In this document: piece by piece, positions 17,807 through 27,082 of the stretch
Position numbering within the stretch: position 1 is the first letter of the stretch
Layout of the letters: every line of letters begins with the position of its first letter
Origin: Chryseobacterium sp. H1D6B
GTDB lineage: Bacteria > Bacteroidota > Bacteroidia > Flavobacteriales > Weeksellaceae
DNA length: 64,000 nt
Assembly (NCBI RefSeq): GCF_029892445.1
Contig: NZ_JARXVJ010000001.1
Coordinates: 3,472,001 to 3,536,000, forward strand
Direction: 5' to 3'
Made by a program: the position numbers and the translations under genes
The notes under the pieces: generated by a model
Databases searched by the model: none
Told to the model about the DNA's origin: nothing
What the model saw: only the letters and a program-made list of their open reading frames with translations

Positions 17807-17954
17807 ATGGTCTGATATTTATATTTACATAATTTTAAACAAAAGTAATGCAGAGCCGTGACAACAGCTTGTCAGGAGATTTGATACTGACTGTGATTTT
17901 TAATTTAGGAAATATGTAATATTTCAGCGGATAAGATTGTCCTTTAATTAACCT

Positions 17955-19364
17955 ATGAATACTACTAAAAACATTTTCTTCTCACTGGGCTTAGCTTTGT
18001 CAGGAGGTACGGCAGCAGGGCAGGAGATCCCGAAATCATTGACTAACACCGTCTGGAAACAGCAGGGCTACGACAGGGTTTTGGAAATAAAAGATTCTAC
18101 CTATTCATACTATAACATCAACAGTGTAGCGTGTAAGGCTCTGGCAGAAGGCATTTTTAACGGCCGTTTCCGGGTAGTATCTTCAAAAAAAGGACAGCTG
18201 GTTTTAAATCCTGGAGGCATCGTCAACTATAACTTTACACCAGTTGATCCGCTTTCGTCAAAATGTACAGGAGAACCAAAAAAAGAAATGTCTTATCAAA
18301 AGAACTTTCAGGTGTTTTGGGAAACGTTTAATGATAATTACGCCTTTTTTAAAGAACGGAATGTAGACTGGAAAGCAATTTACAGCCAGTATTTTCCATT
18401 GGTTCAGGATGCAAAGACCGATCAGCAATTTGCCGGGATCTTAAAGGAGATCATAGGAAAACTGAAGGACGGCCATATCCGCCTTGATCTTCCTGATGCT
18501 TTGAAGGACAAACCTGCTCCTGCAGCAGCTGTTTCTGGAACTGTACGTACAAGACAGGCTTTATTGTCAGATTTAAAAACAAAATATGCCAAAGATTTGA
18601 AATCTTACAACGGAGGGGTACTGGAGTGGGGATTTTTAAAAGACAGTAAAACCGGATATATCTTAATTACAGATATGAATAATTTTGCAGACTATTTTCC
18701 CGGAGACCAGCAGAACACAAAAGAATTCAGCGCTTTGTATGATAAAGTGAGTGAATCTAAAACTCCCCAGCAGATGTTTGATGATGAACTGGCAGGAACT
18801 GAAAAGATCATGAAAACTGTACTTGAGGATCTGAACGGGGCATCTTCGGTGGTCATTGATCTTCGTTTTAATGGCGGCGGGTATGAAACGGTAGCCTTAA
18901 AACTTTTAAGTTATTTTGTGAAATCTAAAAAGAAAGTGCTTTCCATCACTGCAAAAACCAGTACAGGATTCACCCCGAAACAGGATTATACTTTATATCC
19001 GGCACAAAAAGAATTTGATAAGCCGGTCTATCTTCTTCTAGGACCTAGCACAGCAAGCGCCGCAGAGATTTTTGCATTGGGAGCACTGGATTATCCTAAT
19101 ATTACACGCATCGGAAGCAGAACCTCAGGAATATTCTCTGAGATCCTGTGGAAAGAACTGCCGAACGGATGGGAATTCAGCCTCTCCAACGAGATCTATA
19201 CCGATAAAAAGGGAAAAACTTACGAAGGAACCGGGATTCCTGTAACGATAGAAATGGATTACCCAAGAAAACATCCTGATTTTAATAAAAGCTTTTACCC
19301 CGATGAGATCTTCAGGGATAAAGCGCTGGATAAAGTATTGGAACTGGAGAAATTGAGAAAATAG
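17955..19364 (+). CDS. Exported S41-family (C-terminal processing protease-like) peptidase
   Basis: Exported protease of 469 residues; the signal peptide ends near GTAAGQE. An N-terminal beta domain (about 25-100, lipocalin-like) is followed by a helical region, EVFWETFNDNYAFF-type, as in tricorn/S41 proteins (QVFWETFNDNYAFFKERNVD). The catalytic core contains VVIDLRFNGGGYETVALKLL and LLLGPSTASAAEIFALGAL, where Ser of T-A-S-A-A-E is the nucleophile. No PDZ domain is apparent, so it belongs to the PDZ-less S41 branch. Specific substrates are unknown. Single gene. Confidence 0.88.
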   Translation: MNTTKNIFFSLGLALSGGTAAGQEIPKSLTNTVWKQQGYDRVLEIKDSTYSYYNINSVACKALAEGIFNGRFRVVSSKKGQLVLNPGGIVNYNFTPVDPLSSKCTGEPKKEMSYQKNFQVFWETFNDNYAFFKERNVDWKAIYSQYFPLVQDAKTDQQFAGILKEIIGKLKDGHIRLDLPDALKDKPAPAAAVSGTVRTRQALLSDLKTKYAKDLKSYNGGVLEWGFLKDSKTGYILITDMNNFADYFPGDQQNTKEFSALYDKVSESKTPQQMFDDELAGTEKIMKTVLEDLNGASSVVIDLRFNGGGYETVALKLLSYFVKSKKKVLSITAKTSTGFTPKQDYTLYPAQKEFDKPVYLLLGPSTASAAEIFALGALDYPNITRIGSRTSGIFSEILWKELPNGWEFSLSNEIYTDKKGKTYEGTGIPVTIEMDYPRKHPDFNKSFYPDEIFRDKALDKVLELEKLRK

Positions 19365-19417
19365 AGGAGAAGTCACCACATAAGTTTCTGAAAAACAAAA
19401 AGAAACCATAATAGAGA

Positions 19418-19448
19418 AAGTACTGCTTTAACTGAGCGGTATTTTTTA
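19418..19448 (+). terminator. Weak terminator between convergent genes
   Basis: AGTACTGCT pairs with AGCGGTATT with a wobble, followed by TTTTTATT. It is imperfect but correctly placed 50 bp after the S41 stop and before the kinase gene end on the other strand. Confidence 0.5.
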
Positions 19449-19459
19449 TTGGAGGCCGT

Positions 19460-20773
19460 TTATTTTAAAAACCACAATTCAAAACTGCTTCCTTCTTCAA
19501 GTCCTTGGTAGTTGAGGTAGCCTCCATGGGCTTCCATGATGCTTTTGGTAAGGGTAAGCCCGATTCCTGAACCATTGGCTCTCGTTGTAAAAAACGGAAG
19601 AAAAATCTTGTCTTTAATTTCAGGAGTGATACCCGAGCCGTTATCGGTAATGCTTACAATAATTCTGTTATTTTGGGATCTGGCGGTTGTTTTTATGATC
19701 TTTTGCTCTTTTTCAGAAACTGCAGATATGGCATTGAGATAAAGGTTGATAAGGCTCCGCTCAATCATTTTTTCATCCGCTGAAACTATAAAATCTTCTA
19801 TTTCCTGAACGATAGAAATCTTATTTTTTTCAAATTCAGGTTTTAAAAAGCTCAACGCAGATTCAATTATTTTTTTTAGGGAAACGTCTGCCGTAACGGG
19901 TTTAGGAAGTTCTGCCACCTGGCGGTAGTCATCTACAAAGTGCAGGAGCTGTTTAGATTTTGAATTAATAATCATCAGGCTTTCCTTCATTTCCTGCTGG
20001 TCTTCTTTATCTACAGTTTCCTGGTTGCAGAGATATTCCAGATTCTGGATCAGGCTGTTCACCGGGGTCAGGGTGTTCAGAAGCTCGTGAGAGATCACTT
20101 TCATCAGATTGTTCCAGGCCAGCTTTTCTTTCTGTTCGATAATTTTCTGAAGAGACTCCATCGTGATAATGTAAAAACGGTGCTGGGTATTTTTCACCTG
20201 TTTGGTTCTGAGCGAAAATGACTGTTTGGAATTGCCGCGGATCGAAACATCGAAAAATTCCTGTGAACTGCTGTAGCCGGTATCTTCAATGATTTTATAA
20301 AACTCGGGAACTTTCGGTGCATACATTTTCCATGTATTGTATTTGGGAACCTGCAGGATATCGAGAAAAGCATTATTTACATAAAATACATTCCAGTCCT
20401 GATCTTTTTCTGAAAGGATCATCAGCCCTGTCTCCATCTGGTCCAGAATGCTCTCATAAAGCAGTTTGTAAGAAGATAAAGAAAACTGTTCTTCTTTGCT
20501 CTGGTAATATAAACGGACACTTCCGTCGAAAAGTTCTGTTCTGTTTTCTTTTGGAAATAATGAAAAATCTTTATTGCGGATGGAGGAGATGATCTTTTCA
20601 GTTTTTGCAGCCTGAGAAGCCGCGGAGGAATGTATTAAAGCAAGAAAAACAACCATTACTGCCGCAAAAAGAACCCCGTTGATCCATTCCTTTTCTAAAA
20701 AGAAGTGATAGCATGAAATTCCGCTGCTTACTGCAAGTAAGCTGTAGATCAGCCAAGAATAATTATTTCTCAT
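19460..20773 (-). CDS. NtrY-like membrane sensor histidine kinase
   Basis: Inner-membrane kinase of 437 residues, partner of the sigma-54 response regulator encoded upstream on the same strand (113-bp gap). Two N-terminal transmembrane helices (about 5-25 and 30-50) are followed by a PAS-like domain (about 105-210, QMETGLMILSEKDQDWNVFY). The dimerisation/phospho-acceptor box is VISHELLNTLTPVNSLIQNL near residue 228. The ATPase has N-box SLINLYLNAISAVSE, G1 DNGSGITPEIKDKIF and G2 RANGSGIGLTLTKSI. This H-box with HELLNTLTP is characteristic of the kinases that pair with NtrC-type regulators beside efflux genes in Bacteroidota. The signal is unknown, perhaps envelope stress or a toxic compound. 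Confidence 0.92.
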   Translation of the reverse strand: MRNNYSWLIYSLLAVSSGISCYHFFLEKEWINGVLFAAVMVVFLALIHSSAASQAAKTEKIISSIRNKDFSLFPKENRTELFDGSVRLYYQSKEEQFSLSSYKLLYESILDQMETGLMILSEKDQDWNVFYVNNAFLDILQVPKYNTWKMYAPKVPEFYKIIEDTGYSSSQEFFDVSIRGNSKQSFSLRTKQVKNTQHRFYIITMESLQKIIEQKEKLAWNNLMKVISHELLNTLTPVNSLIQNLEYLCNQETVDKEDQQEMKESLMIINSKSKQLLHFVDDYRQVAELPKPVTADVSLKKIIESALSFLKPEFEKNKISIVQEIEDFIVSADEKMIERSLINLYLNAISAVSEKEQKIIKTTARSQNNRIIVSITDNGSGITPEIKDKIFLPFFTTRANGSGIGLTLTKSIMEAHGGYLNYQGLEEGSSFELWFLK

Positions 20774-20886
20774 GAGTTTCCTTATATTTTTTTGCTGTAA
20801 TAATAATTTGATAGCAACTCCTTAATTTAGTTTAATGTCCTGATTGAAATCTCAGGTCTCATATCTATCTCCAGTATCTCATCTGC

Positions 20887-22230
20887 TTATAATCCAAATT
20901 TTTCCATTCTCCTGTAAAGTGCCGCCCGGGAAAGTCCCAGATCTTCTGCAGCCAGAGAAATATTTCCGGTATGTTTTTTCAATGCTTTTTTGATCAGTAT
21001 TTCTTCCATTTCTTCAATGTTAAGATTGATAATGGTATGTTCATCTTCTTCCGGCTGGGGCATTAATAACTGCAGGTTATTATCATTGGACAGAATAACA
21101 CTTCTTTCCAGACAGTGGTCGAGTTCACGGATATTTCCCGGCCATGGATATTTTTTTAAAGCAAGCAGTAAATCATCGGTAAGTGCAAGATGCTGCTGAT
21201 GGTATTTTTGTTTATACCGTTCCAAAAAATAATGGGCTAAAAGACCAATATCTTCCTGTCTCTCCCTTAAAGCCGGAATCTGAATTTCCACAGTATTGAT
21301 CCTGTAATAGAGATCCTGACGGAAACGGTTTTCAGCAACGGCTTTTTTAAGATTTTCATTGGTGGCAAAAATGAAACGGACATCTAATAAACGTTCCTTA
21401 GATTCTCCCAGTCTCGATAATTTTCTGTTCTGGATCAGGCTTAAAAGTTTCGTCTGAAGCTGAAGAGGCAGATTTCCGATCTCATCCAGAAAAACTGTTC
21501 CGTTCTGCGCATTCTCTATTTTTCCGGCATAATCCTGATGAGCATCTGTAAACGCTCCTTTTTTATACCCGAACAGTTCAGATTCAAAAAGGCTCTCCGA
21601 AATACTTCCCAGATCAATATGAACAAACGGCTGGTTTTTTCTTTCAGACTGCTCATGGATAGATTCCGCCAGTACATATTTTCCGGTCCCGTTTTCTCCC
21701 AAAAGCAGCACATTGGCATCGGTGGGTGCTACTTTTCTTATCTGTTCAAGAACTTCCTGCATTTTCAGTGAACGGCTGTCCAATTGATACTGATTATTTT
21801 TCTGGCTCACATTTTCCCATTGGCTGAGCTTCCTGTTTTTTCTGGAAATATCAACAGCAAGATTCACAGAAGCATAGAGTTTTTCATTATTCCATGGTTT
21901 AAGAATAAAATCTGAAGCTCCGTTTTTTAAAGCCTCTACAGCCAGTTCTACTTCGCCGTAAGCTGTCATCAGGATAATGGGAAGATGAGGTTCAAGTGTT
22001 TTGATCTCGTTCATCCAGTACAGACCATCTTGGCCGTTTTCAAATCCCTTTCTAAAGTTCATATCTAATACCACTGCATCGATTTGATTTTCAGTCATGA
22101 ATTTCATGATCTGAGCAGGCTTGCTGAGGGTGCTGACCTGTGAAAAAAATTTCTTGAGCCAGACCCTTGCAGAGAACAGAATATCTTCGTCATCATCTAC
22201 AATCAAAATATGGGCTTCTTTTTTACGCAT
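20887..22230 (-). CDS. Sigma-54-dependent NtrC-family response regulator
   Basis: Response regulator of 447 residues. The receiver (about 1-125) has the phospho-acceptor Asp in DAVVLDMNFRKGF and a long loop after it. The AAA+ sigma-54 interaction domain (about 145-380) has Walker A LLGENGTGKYVLAESIHE (Lys present, usual T/S replaced by Y), the sigma-54 contact loop GAFTDA instead of GAFTGA (a natural variant in active regulators) and Walker B GTVFLDEIGNLP. The arginine region is ALRERQEDIGLLAHYF. A Fis-type HTH ends the protein (ISLAAEDLGLSRAALYRRME). It should activate the divergent exporter operon and, by position of its sites, perhaps itself. Confidence 0.93.
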   Translation of the reverse strand: MRKKEAHILIVDDDEDILFSARVWLKKFFSQVSTLSKPAQIMKFMTENQIDAVVLDMNFRKGFENGQDGLYWMNEIKTLEPHLPIILMTAYGEVELAVEALKNGASDFILKPWNNEKLYASVNLAVDISRKNRKLSQWENVSQKNNQYQLDSRSLKMQEVLEQIRKVAPTDANVLLLGENGTGKYVLAESIHEQSERKNQPFVHIDLGSISESLFESELFGYKKGAFTDAHQDYAGKIENAQNGTVFLDEIGNLPLQLQTKLLSLIQNRKLSRLGESKERLLDVRFIFATNENLKKAVAENRFRQDLYYRINTVEIQIPALRERQEDIGLLAHYFLERYKQKYHQQHLALTDDLLLALKKYPWPGNIRELDHCLERSVILSNDNNLQLLMPQPEEDEHTIINLNIEEMEEILIKKALKKHTGNISLAAEDLGLSRAALYRRMEKFGL

Positions 22231-22283
22231 GCTGTTTTTACGAGTGTATTAAATTTTTGTTTATTAAAAAATGTCCGTTTAAA

Positions 22284-22320
22284 TGTTCATTTCCGAACAG
22301 AAAGTGTCCGATAATGAACA
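22284..22320. promoter_or_regulatory. Two phased 16-bp inverted repeats, likely enhancer sites of the NtrC-type regulator
   Basis: TGTTCATTTCCGAACA (22284-22299) and TGTCCGATAATGAACA (22305-22320) share the form TGT(T/C)C-N6-GAACA. Their centres are 21 bp apart, about two helical turns. A further half-site TGTCC lies at 22272-22276. They sit about 75-110 bp upstream of the sigma-54 -12 box, the usual distance for upstream activating sequences, and just before the regulator's own start. Confidence 0.7.
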
Positions 22321-22384
22321 GTTGGTATCCTGTTCTTAAAAATAATATTCCAGATTTTCAGCCACTTATAGGGTTGTGTTTTTC

Positions 22385-22400
22385 TGGCACTTGTGTTGTG
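22385..22400 (+). promoter_or_regulatory. Sigma-54 (-24/-12) promoter of the exporter operon
   Basis: TGGCAC-TTGTG-TTGT fits the consensus TGGCAC-N5-TTGC with correct 12-bp GG-to-GY spacing; the last C is T. It lies 34 bp upstream of the ATG at 22434, giving a leader of about 20 nt. Together with the upstream repeats and the adjacent NtrC-family gene this is a persuasive match. Confidence 0.72.
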
Positions 22401-22433
22401 TAATTGATTGTAATAAAATGAGTTATCTTTAAT

Positions 22434-23675
22434 ATGGATACGAAAATAGTAAAAAAGAAATCAAAATTAAAATTTGTTTTAGGCGGATTGGCAGTATTAG
22501 TTATAATATCGCTGTCCGGTCTGTATTTCAGCAGGCAGAAAAAAACGTACAATGTTGCAGGGGAAGATATCCAGCTGGACAATGTTACTCGGGGGAAATT
22601 TGAAGATATGCTGATGGTTACTGCACAGACGCAGTCTCTTAATTCATCCCTTGTGAATGTTCTGGAAGGCGGCGCGGTTAAAGAAATTTTTGCAGAAGAC
22701 GGACAGATGCTTACCAAAGACCAGCCCATTGCAAGGGTGTATAATCCCAATACAGAGTTTAACTATATGAATCAGGAAACCGGAATCATGCAGCAGATCA
22801 GCCAGATGAGAAGCACACTCCTTGAACTGAAAAACCAAGAACTGGCTCAGGATAAAGAACTCCTGCTTGCACAGAATGATTACAATACGGCACTGCAGAC
22901 TTATAATCTTCAAAAGCGTCTGTATGATGCAGAGATCGGAAAAAAAACTGATTATGATATCAGTATACAGAACCTTACTTATCAGAAACAGCGGAAGATT
23001 ATTGTAGAAAAAGGATTTTCTAATGAGAAAAATTCCAGAAACTCACAGATGGCCGCAATTAATTCATCAATAGGGCAGATGGATAAAAGTCTTCAGATCT
23101 TACGTTCCAACAAAAATAATTTCCTCATTACAGCACCGGCTTCAGGAAGGCTTTCATCATTCAGTATTTCAGTGGGGCAGAATCTTACCAGCGGCCAGAG
23201 TATAGGGAAGATAGATTTAATGGACGGCTATAAACTGACGGCCAAAGTAGATGAATATTACATCAACAAGCTGCAGAACGGTATCAAAGGAATTCTTGAT
23301 AACGACGGCAGGTCTTATGATGCTGTCATCACCAAAATTCTTCCTGAAGTAAAAGACGGGCAGTTTTTGGCAGAGCTTAATTTCACAGGTAAAAAACCTG
23401 AAAACCTGAAAATAGGGATGACCTTCGGAGTTAAACTAAAACTTTCAGCAGATACCCAGAGCACTATGATTCCCAAAGGAAATTTTTATAAAGACACCAA
23501 TGGAAAATGGATCTTTGTGGTCAAAGGAAATACAGCTGAAAAAAGAAATATAAGACTGGGACGTGAAAATCCGCTGTCTTATGAGGTCGTATCAGGTTTG
23601 AAAGCAGGGGAGACCGTTATTACATCAGATTATTCTGAGCTGAAGAAATATGAAATCCTTACCATTAAAAAGTGA
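22434..23675 (+). CDS. Periplasmic adaptor (membrane-fusion) subunit of an ABC exporter
   Basis: HlyD/MacA-type adaptor of 413 residues that should bridge the inner-membrane ABC permease and the TolC channel. A single N-terminal transmembrane anchor (about 12-32, LKFVLGGLAVLVIISLSGLY). A lipoyl/barrel-sandwich half (SLVNVLEGGAVKEIFAEDGQ, with Gly-Gln-x-Leu) leads into a long coiled-coil hairpin (about 100-210, rich in Gln/Leu). The second lipoyl half is LITAPASGRLSSFSISVGQN, and a beta-barrel with TAKVDEYYINKL follows. The C-terminal membrane-proximal domain ends in GETVITSDYSELKKYEILTI. First gene of the exporter operon, directly behind the sigma-54 promoter. Confidence 0.92.
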   Translation: MDTKIVKKKSKLKFVLGGLAVLVIISLSGLYFSRQKKTYNVAGEDIQLDNVTRGKFEDMLMVTAQTQSLNSSLVNVLEGGAVKEIFAEDGQMLTKDQPIARVYNPNTEFNYMNQETGIMQQISQMRSTLLELKNQELAQDKELLLAQNDYNTALQTYNLQKRLYDAEIGKKTDYDISIQNLTYQKQRKIIVEKGFSNEKNSRNSQMAAINSSIGQMDKSLQILRSNKNNFLITAPASGRLSSFSISVGQNLTSGQSIGKIDLMDGYKLTAKVDEYYINKLQNGIKGILDNDGRSYDAVITKILPEVKDGQFLAELNFTGKKPENLKIGMTFGVKLKLSADTQSTMIPKGNFYKDTNGKWIFVVKGNTAEKRNIRLGRENPLSYEVVSGLKAGETVITSDYSELKKYEILTIKK

Positions 23676-23849
23676 AAAAATAAACAGGCTGAAGCTGTCT
23701 TAAATGATTGAACAAAATCCTTATAAGCTTTACGCAAAAAAAAGAATTATAATTAAAAACGAATATTCATATATTTTAGATTCTTATTACCATCAGCTTT
23801 GAAAGGCTGTAATTGAATAACTAACACTACTAATAAACATACAAGTAAA

Positions 23850-24572
23850 ATGATTAATATTAATAACCTGTCAAAAATATACAATGCAGAAGATGTACAG
23901 ACCCATGCATTGAATGAAGTAAGCCTGAGTATTAAAGAAGGTGAATTTCTTGCCATAATGGGGCCTTCTGGCTGTGGTAAATCAACATTTTTAAATATCC
24001 TAGGGCTTCTTGACACAGCTTCTTCAGGTTCTTATCAATTTGAAGGGGCTGAAATGGCAGGACTGAGTGAAAGAAAAAAATCAGACGTCCGCAAAAAAAA
24101 TATAGGTTTCATCTTCCAGAATTTTAATCTGATCGACGAGTTGACGGTCTATGAAAACATTGAACTTCCCTTAATTTATAACGGAGTTTCTTCTTCAGAA
24201 AGGAGAAAGAAGGTAGAGGAAATTATGGAGAAGATCAACATCGCCCATCGTGCAAAACATTATCCCCAGCAGCTTTCGGGAGGGCAGCAGCAGAGAGCGG
24301 CCGTAGCAAGAGCCTTGGTTACAAAACCAAAACTTATCCTTGCAGATGAACCTACAGGAAATCTTGACAGCAATAATGGAAATGAAGTGATGAATCTTCT
24401 GGCTGAACTCCACAGACAAGGCTCTACGATTGTAATGGTAACGCACTCTTCCTATGATGCAGGCTATGCTTCCAGAATTATCAATATGAAAGACGGAGAA
24501 ATTTTTAATGAAGAGCATGCCTCCCAGAGAAAGGATGTATTTGCAAAAGCAGACGCTAAAGAATTTGAATAG
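23850..24572 (+). CDS. ABC transporter ATP-binding protein (MacB/LolD-type)
   Basis: ATPase of 240 residues. Walker A is GPSGCGKSTFLNIL near residue 36; the Q-loop is in FIFQNFNLIDELTVYENIEL; the ABC signature is LSGGQQQRAAVARALV near 138; Walker B with D-loop is LILADEPTGNLDSNNGNEV; the H-loop His is in IVMVTHSSYDAGYAS. ENIELPLIYNG after the Q-loop is typical of the MacB/LolD/FtsE subgroup that energises mechanotransmission permeases. It lies between the adaptor and the FtsX-like permease and powers the exporter. There is a 174-bp spacer before it, AT-rich and featureless except for a weak CAGC/GCTG hairpin. Confidence 0.95.
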   Translation: MININNLSKIYNAEDVQTHALNEVSLSIKEGEFLAIMGPSGCGKSTFLNILGLLDTASSGSYQFEGAEMAGLSERKKSDVRKKNIGFIFQNFNLIDELTVYENIELPLIYNGVSSSERRKKVEEIMEKINIAHRAKHYPQQLSGGQQQRAAVARALVTKPKLILADEPTGNLDSNNGNEVMNLLAELHRQGSTIVMVTHSSYDAGYASRIINMKDGEIFNEEHASQRKDVFAKADAKEFE

Positions 24573-24632
24573 ATCTATCCGCCGGCTCAAACCAAAATGA
24601 TTTAATAATTCATTATTAATACCCATACAATT

Positions 24633-27047
24633 ATGCTCAATAACTGGCTCAAAATTGCCTTGATCAATTATAAAAAAAATGCGCTGTCCACTATGATCAA
24701 CATATTTGGACTCACGGTAGGTCTTACTGGATTTATGATGATCCTGATGCATTGGAATGATGAGGAATCCTATGAAAAATGGAATCCCAAAAAAGACCAG
24801 ATCTATGCATTTCAGGCCTATTATGCAAAAGAAAAGTCTTATGGAGGGAATATCTCTTATCCGATGGCTTTTAATGCCGTAAAAAGAATTCCTGAGATTG
24901 AAGATTTTATCCTTTTCAACAGTTCGGGGATAGGACTTAAAATGACGACGAAATACACGACTGCTTTTCAGGAAGACGGGTATGCCGTATCAGAGAGCTT
25001 CTTTAATTTTTTTCCTTTTAAAATTATTTCGGGATCAGCAAAAAATGCTTTGAAAACCGAAACTTCTGTTGCTGTTTCTAAACAGACGGCTAAGAAATTA
25101 TTTGGAACGGTGAATGCGGCCGGAGAATCCATAAAATTTGATAATAAAAATTATATTGTTACTGCAGTGTATGAGCTCCCGGAGGAGAACAGCCAGATCA
25201 AACCAGAGTTTATTTTCATTCCAGCAGAACAGCTGAAAGCCGATAAAGAACAATGGGGGAATTATAACTTTGGTTGTTTCTTTATGCTTAAAAAGGGAGC
25301 TGATCCTGCGGTGGTTAAAGAAAAATTTAAAAAAGATATTATAGAACTGAGAGCAGCTCTCGGTGCAAAAGAATCAGGGATGAGTGTACAGCAGTATATG
25401 AACCTCTACGGCCCTGATGATCTCCTGCTTACTCCGCTGGAAGGCCTTAAACTTCATGCAAAATCGTCATGGTTTGGGACGGGAGATTTCAAAACGATCA
25501 TGATCTTATTTACACTGTCTGTTCTGATCCTCGTGCTGTCTGCTATCAATTTTATCAATCTGAAAACTGCAGAAGCATCACAGAGAGCTAAAGAAGTCGG
25601 GGTGAGAAAAGCCCTCGGAGGAACAAGATTTTCATTGATGATGCAGTTCTTTCTGGAGGCTTTCATGATCTGTCTGCTGTCTTACTTTTTAGCCCTGGCA
25701 CTAACCGAACTGCTGCTTCCATCTTTCAATAAGTTTTTTGATAAAGAAATTAAACTGAATGACTGGCATATTTACGCATACTCATTAGCAATGGTCATGA
25801 TAGTGACTTTATTGTCGGGATTAATTCCTGCTTTTTATCTTTCGAGTTTTAAAGCGATTGAAACACTGAAAGGGAATTTCTCAAGAAGCAGACACGGAGT
25901 ATGGCTCAGAAACGGAATTCTTACGCTGCAGCTTGTTATTTCTTCATTTTTTATAATCGGCGGATTGATTGTCCACAGCCAGGTACAATACATGATGAAT
26001 AAAGACCTTGGCTTTAATGGAAAACAAATTATGATGATCACTTTCAGCGAAAATGATCCGAAACCATGGCTGAAATATGAAAGACTGAAAACCGAACTTT
26101 CAAAGATTGAAGGAGTAGAAGCAGTTTCTTATGGGGAAGCAGTAGCAGGAAGCGGGAGGTCAAGTAATTCAAATATAGATTATCAGCAGCAGAGTATCAA
26201 TGCAGAGAACGGATCTATGGACTATGATTATCTCCAGTTTATAGGAGTGAAATTATTAAAAGGGCGGTGGCTGAACCCTGCTCTGGCTTCTGATACTATC
26301 AGCAATGCGATTGTAAATGAGGCGTTTGTTAAAAAATTAGGCTGGACAGATGAACAGGCTTTTCAAAGGAGTTTTAAGCCGGGATTTGATCATAAAAAAT
26401 ATAAAATAGTAGGGATTGTTAAAGATTTTAATCTTAAAAGTCTTAAATACAAAGTGGAGCCTGTAATATTTTTTCATTACAGACAGACAGAATGGAAAAG
26501 ATTTAATGTATACAATATTCAGGTGAAGATCAAACCGGATGATATTGACGGTACGATAAACAGAATTAAAAAATACTGGGGAACCTCAGCAGAGCCTGGC
26601 TATCCTTTTGATTATTATTTTATCAATCAAAAGTTTGCAAAAACTTTTGAACAGTATCAGAAACAGCAGACTTTATTTACTATTCTCAATGCGATGGTAC
26701 TTATGGTGGCTTTATTGGGACTGTTTGCTCTTTCCTCACTGATGATCGAGCAGAAGCTGAAAGATGTTGCTATAAGGAAAACATTGGGAGCATCAGATCA
26801 TATTCTGGTTTTTGGATTGACCCGCCAGTTTCTCTGGATTACTGTGACTGCTGTTTTTATAAGTATTCCGATCTGTTATTATCTGATGAATGAGTGGCTG
26901 AAGGATTTTGCCTACAGAATTGATATGCCGGTCTGGCCTTTTCTTGTCAGTTTCTGTGTGCTGCTCGGATTGACGTTTGCGGTTGTAAGTATCAAAGCTT
27001 ATAAAGCTACGAAAGTGAATCTGGTGAAATATCTGAAATACGAATAA
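24633..27047 (+). CDS. MacB/FtsX-type ABC transporter permease
   Basis: Permease of 804 residues with duplicated FtsX architecture: an N-terminal transmembrane helix (about 20-42), a large periplasmic MacB_PCD domain, then three helices (about 285-305, 340-360, 385-410) with the cytoplasmic loop KTAEASQRAKEVGVRKALGG. A second N-terminal helix (about 430-450), a second periplasmic domain and three more helices follow, with loop MIEQKLKDVAIRKTLGASDH. The repeated R-x-K-E-V-(G/A)-x-R-K-(A/T)-L-G-(G/A) coupling helix is diagnostic. The full duplication in one chain is usual in Bacteroidota. Start at ATG 24633 gives MLNNWLKIALINYKK, normal for the family. Confidence 0.93.
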   Translation: MLNNWLKIALINYKKNALSTMINIFGLTVGLTGFMMILMHWNDEESYEKWNPKKDQIYAFQAYYAKEKSYGGNISYPMAFNAVKRIPEIEDFILFNSSGIGLKMTTKYTTAFQEDGYAVSESFFNFFPFKIISGSAKNALKTETSVAVSKQTAKKLFGTVNAAGESIKFDNKNYIVTAVYELPEENSQIKPEFIFIPAEQLKADKEQWGNYNFGCFFMLKKGADPAVVKEKFKKDIIELRAALGAKESGMSVQQYMNLYGPDDLLLTPLEGLKLHAKSSWFGTGDFKTIMILFTLSVLILVLSAINFINLKTAEASQRAKEVGVRKALGGTRFSLMMQFFLEAFMICLLSYFLALALTELLLPSFNKFFDKEIKLNDWHIYAYSLAMVMIVTLLSGLIPAFYLSSFKAIETLKGNFSRSRHGVWLRNGILTLQLVISSFFIIGGLIVHSQVQYMMNKDLGFNGKQIMMITFSENDPKPWLKYERLKTELSKIEGVEAVSYGEAVAGSGRSSNSNIDYQQQSINAENGSMDYDYLQFIGVKLLKGRWLNPALASDTISNAIVNEAFVKKLGWTDEQAFQRSFKPGFDHKKYKIVGIVKDFNLKSLKYKVEPVIFFHYRQTEWKRFNVYNIQVKIKPDDIDGTINRIKKYWGTSAEPGYPFDYYFINQKFAKTFEQYQKQQTLFTILNAMVLMVALLGLFALSSLMIEQKLKDVAIRKTLGASDHILVFGLTRQFLWITVTAVFISIPICYYLMNEWLKDFAYRIDMPVWPFLVSFCVLLGLTFAVVSIKAYKATKVNLVKYLKYE

Positions 27048-27082
27048 CCGTTTTTAAAATACAGTAATATCAGAACGTACTC

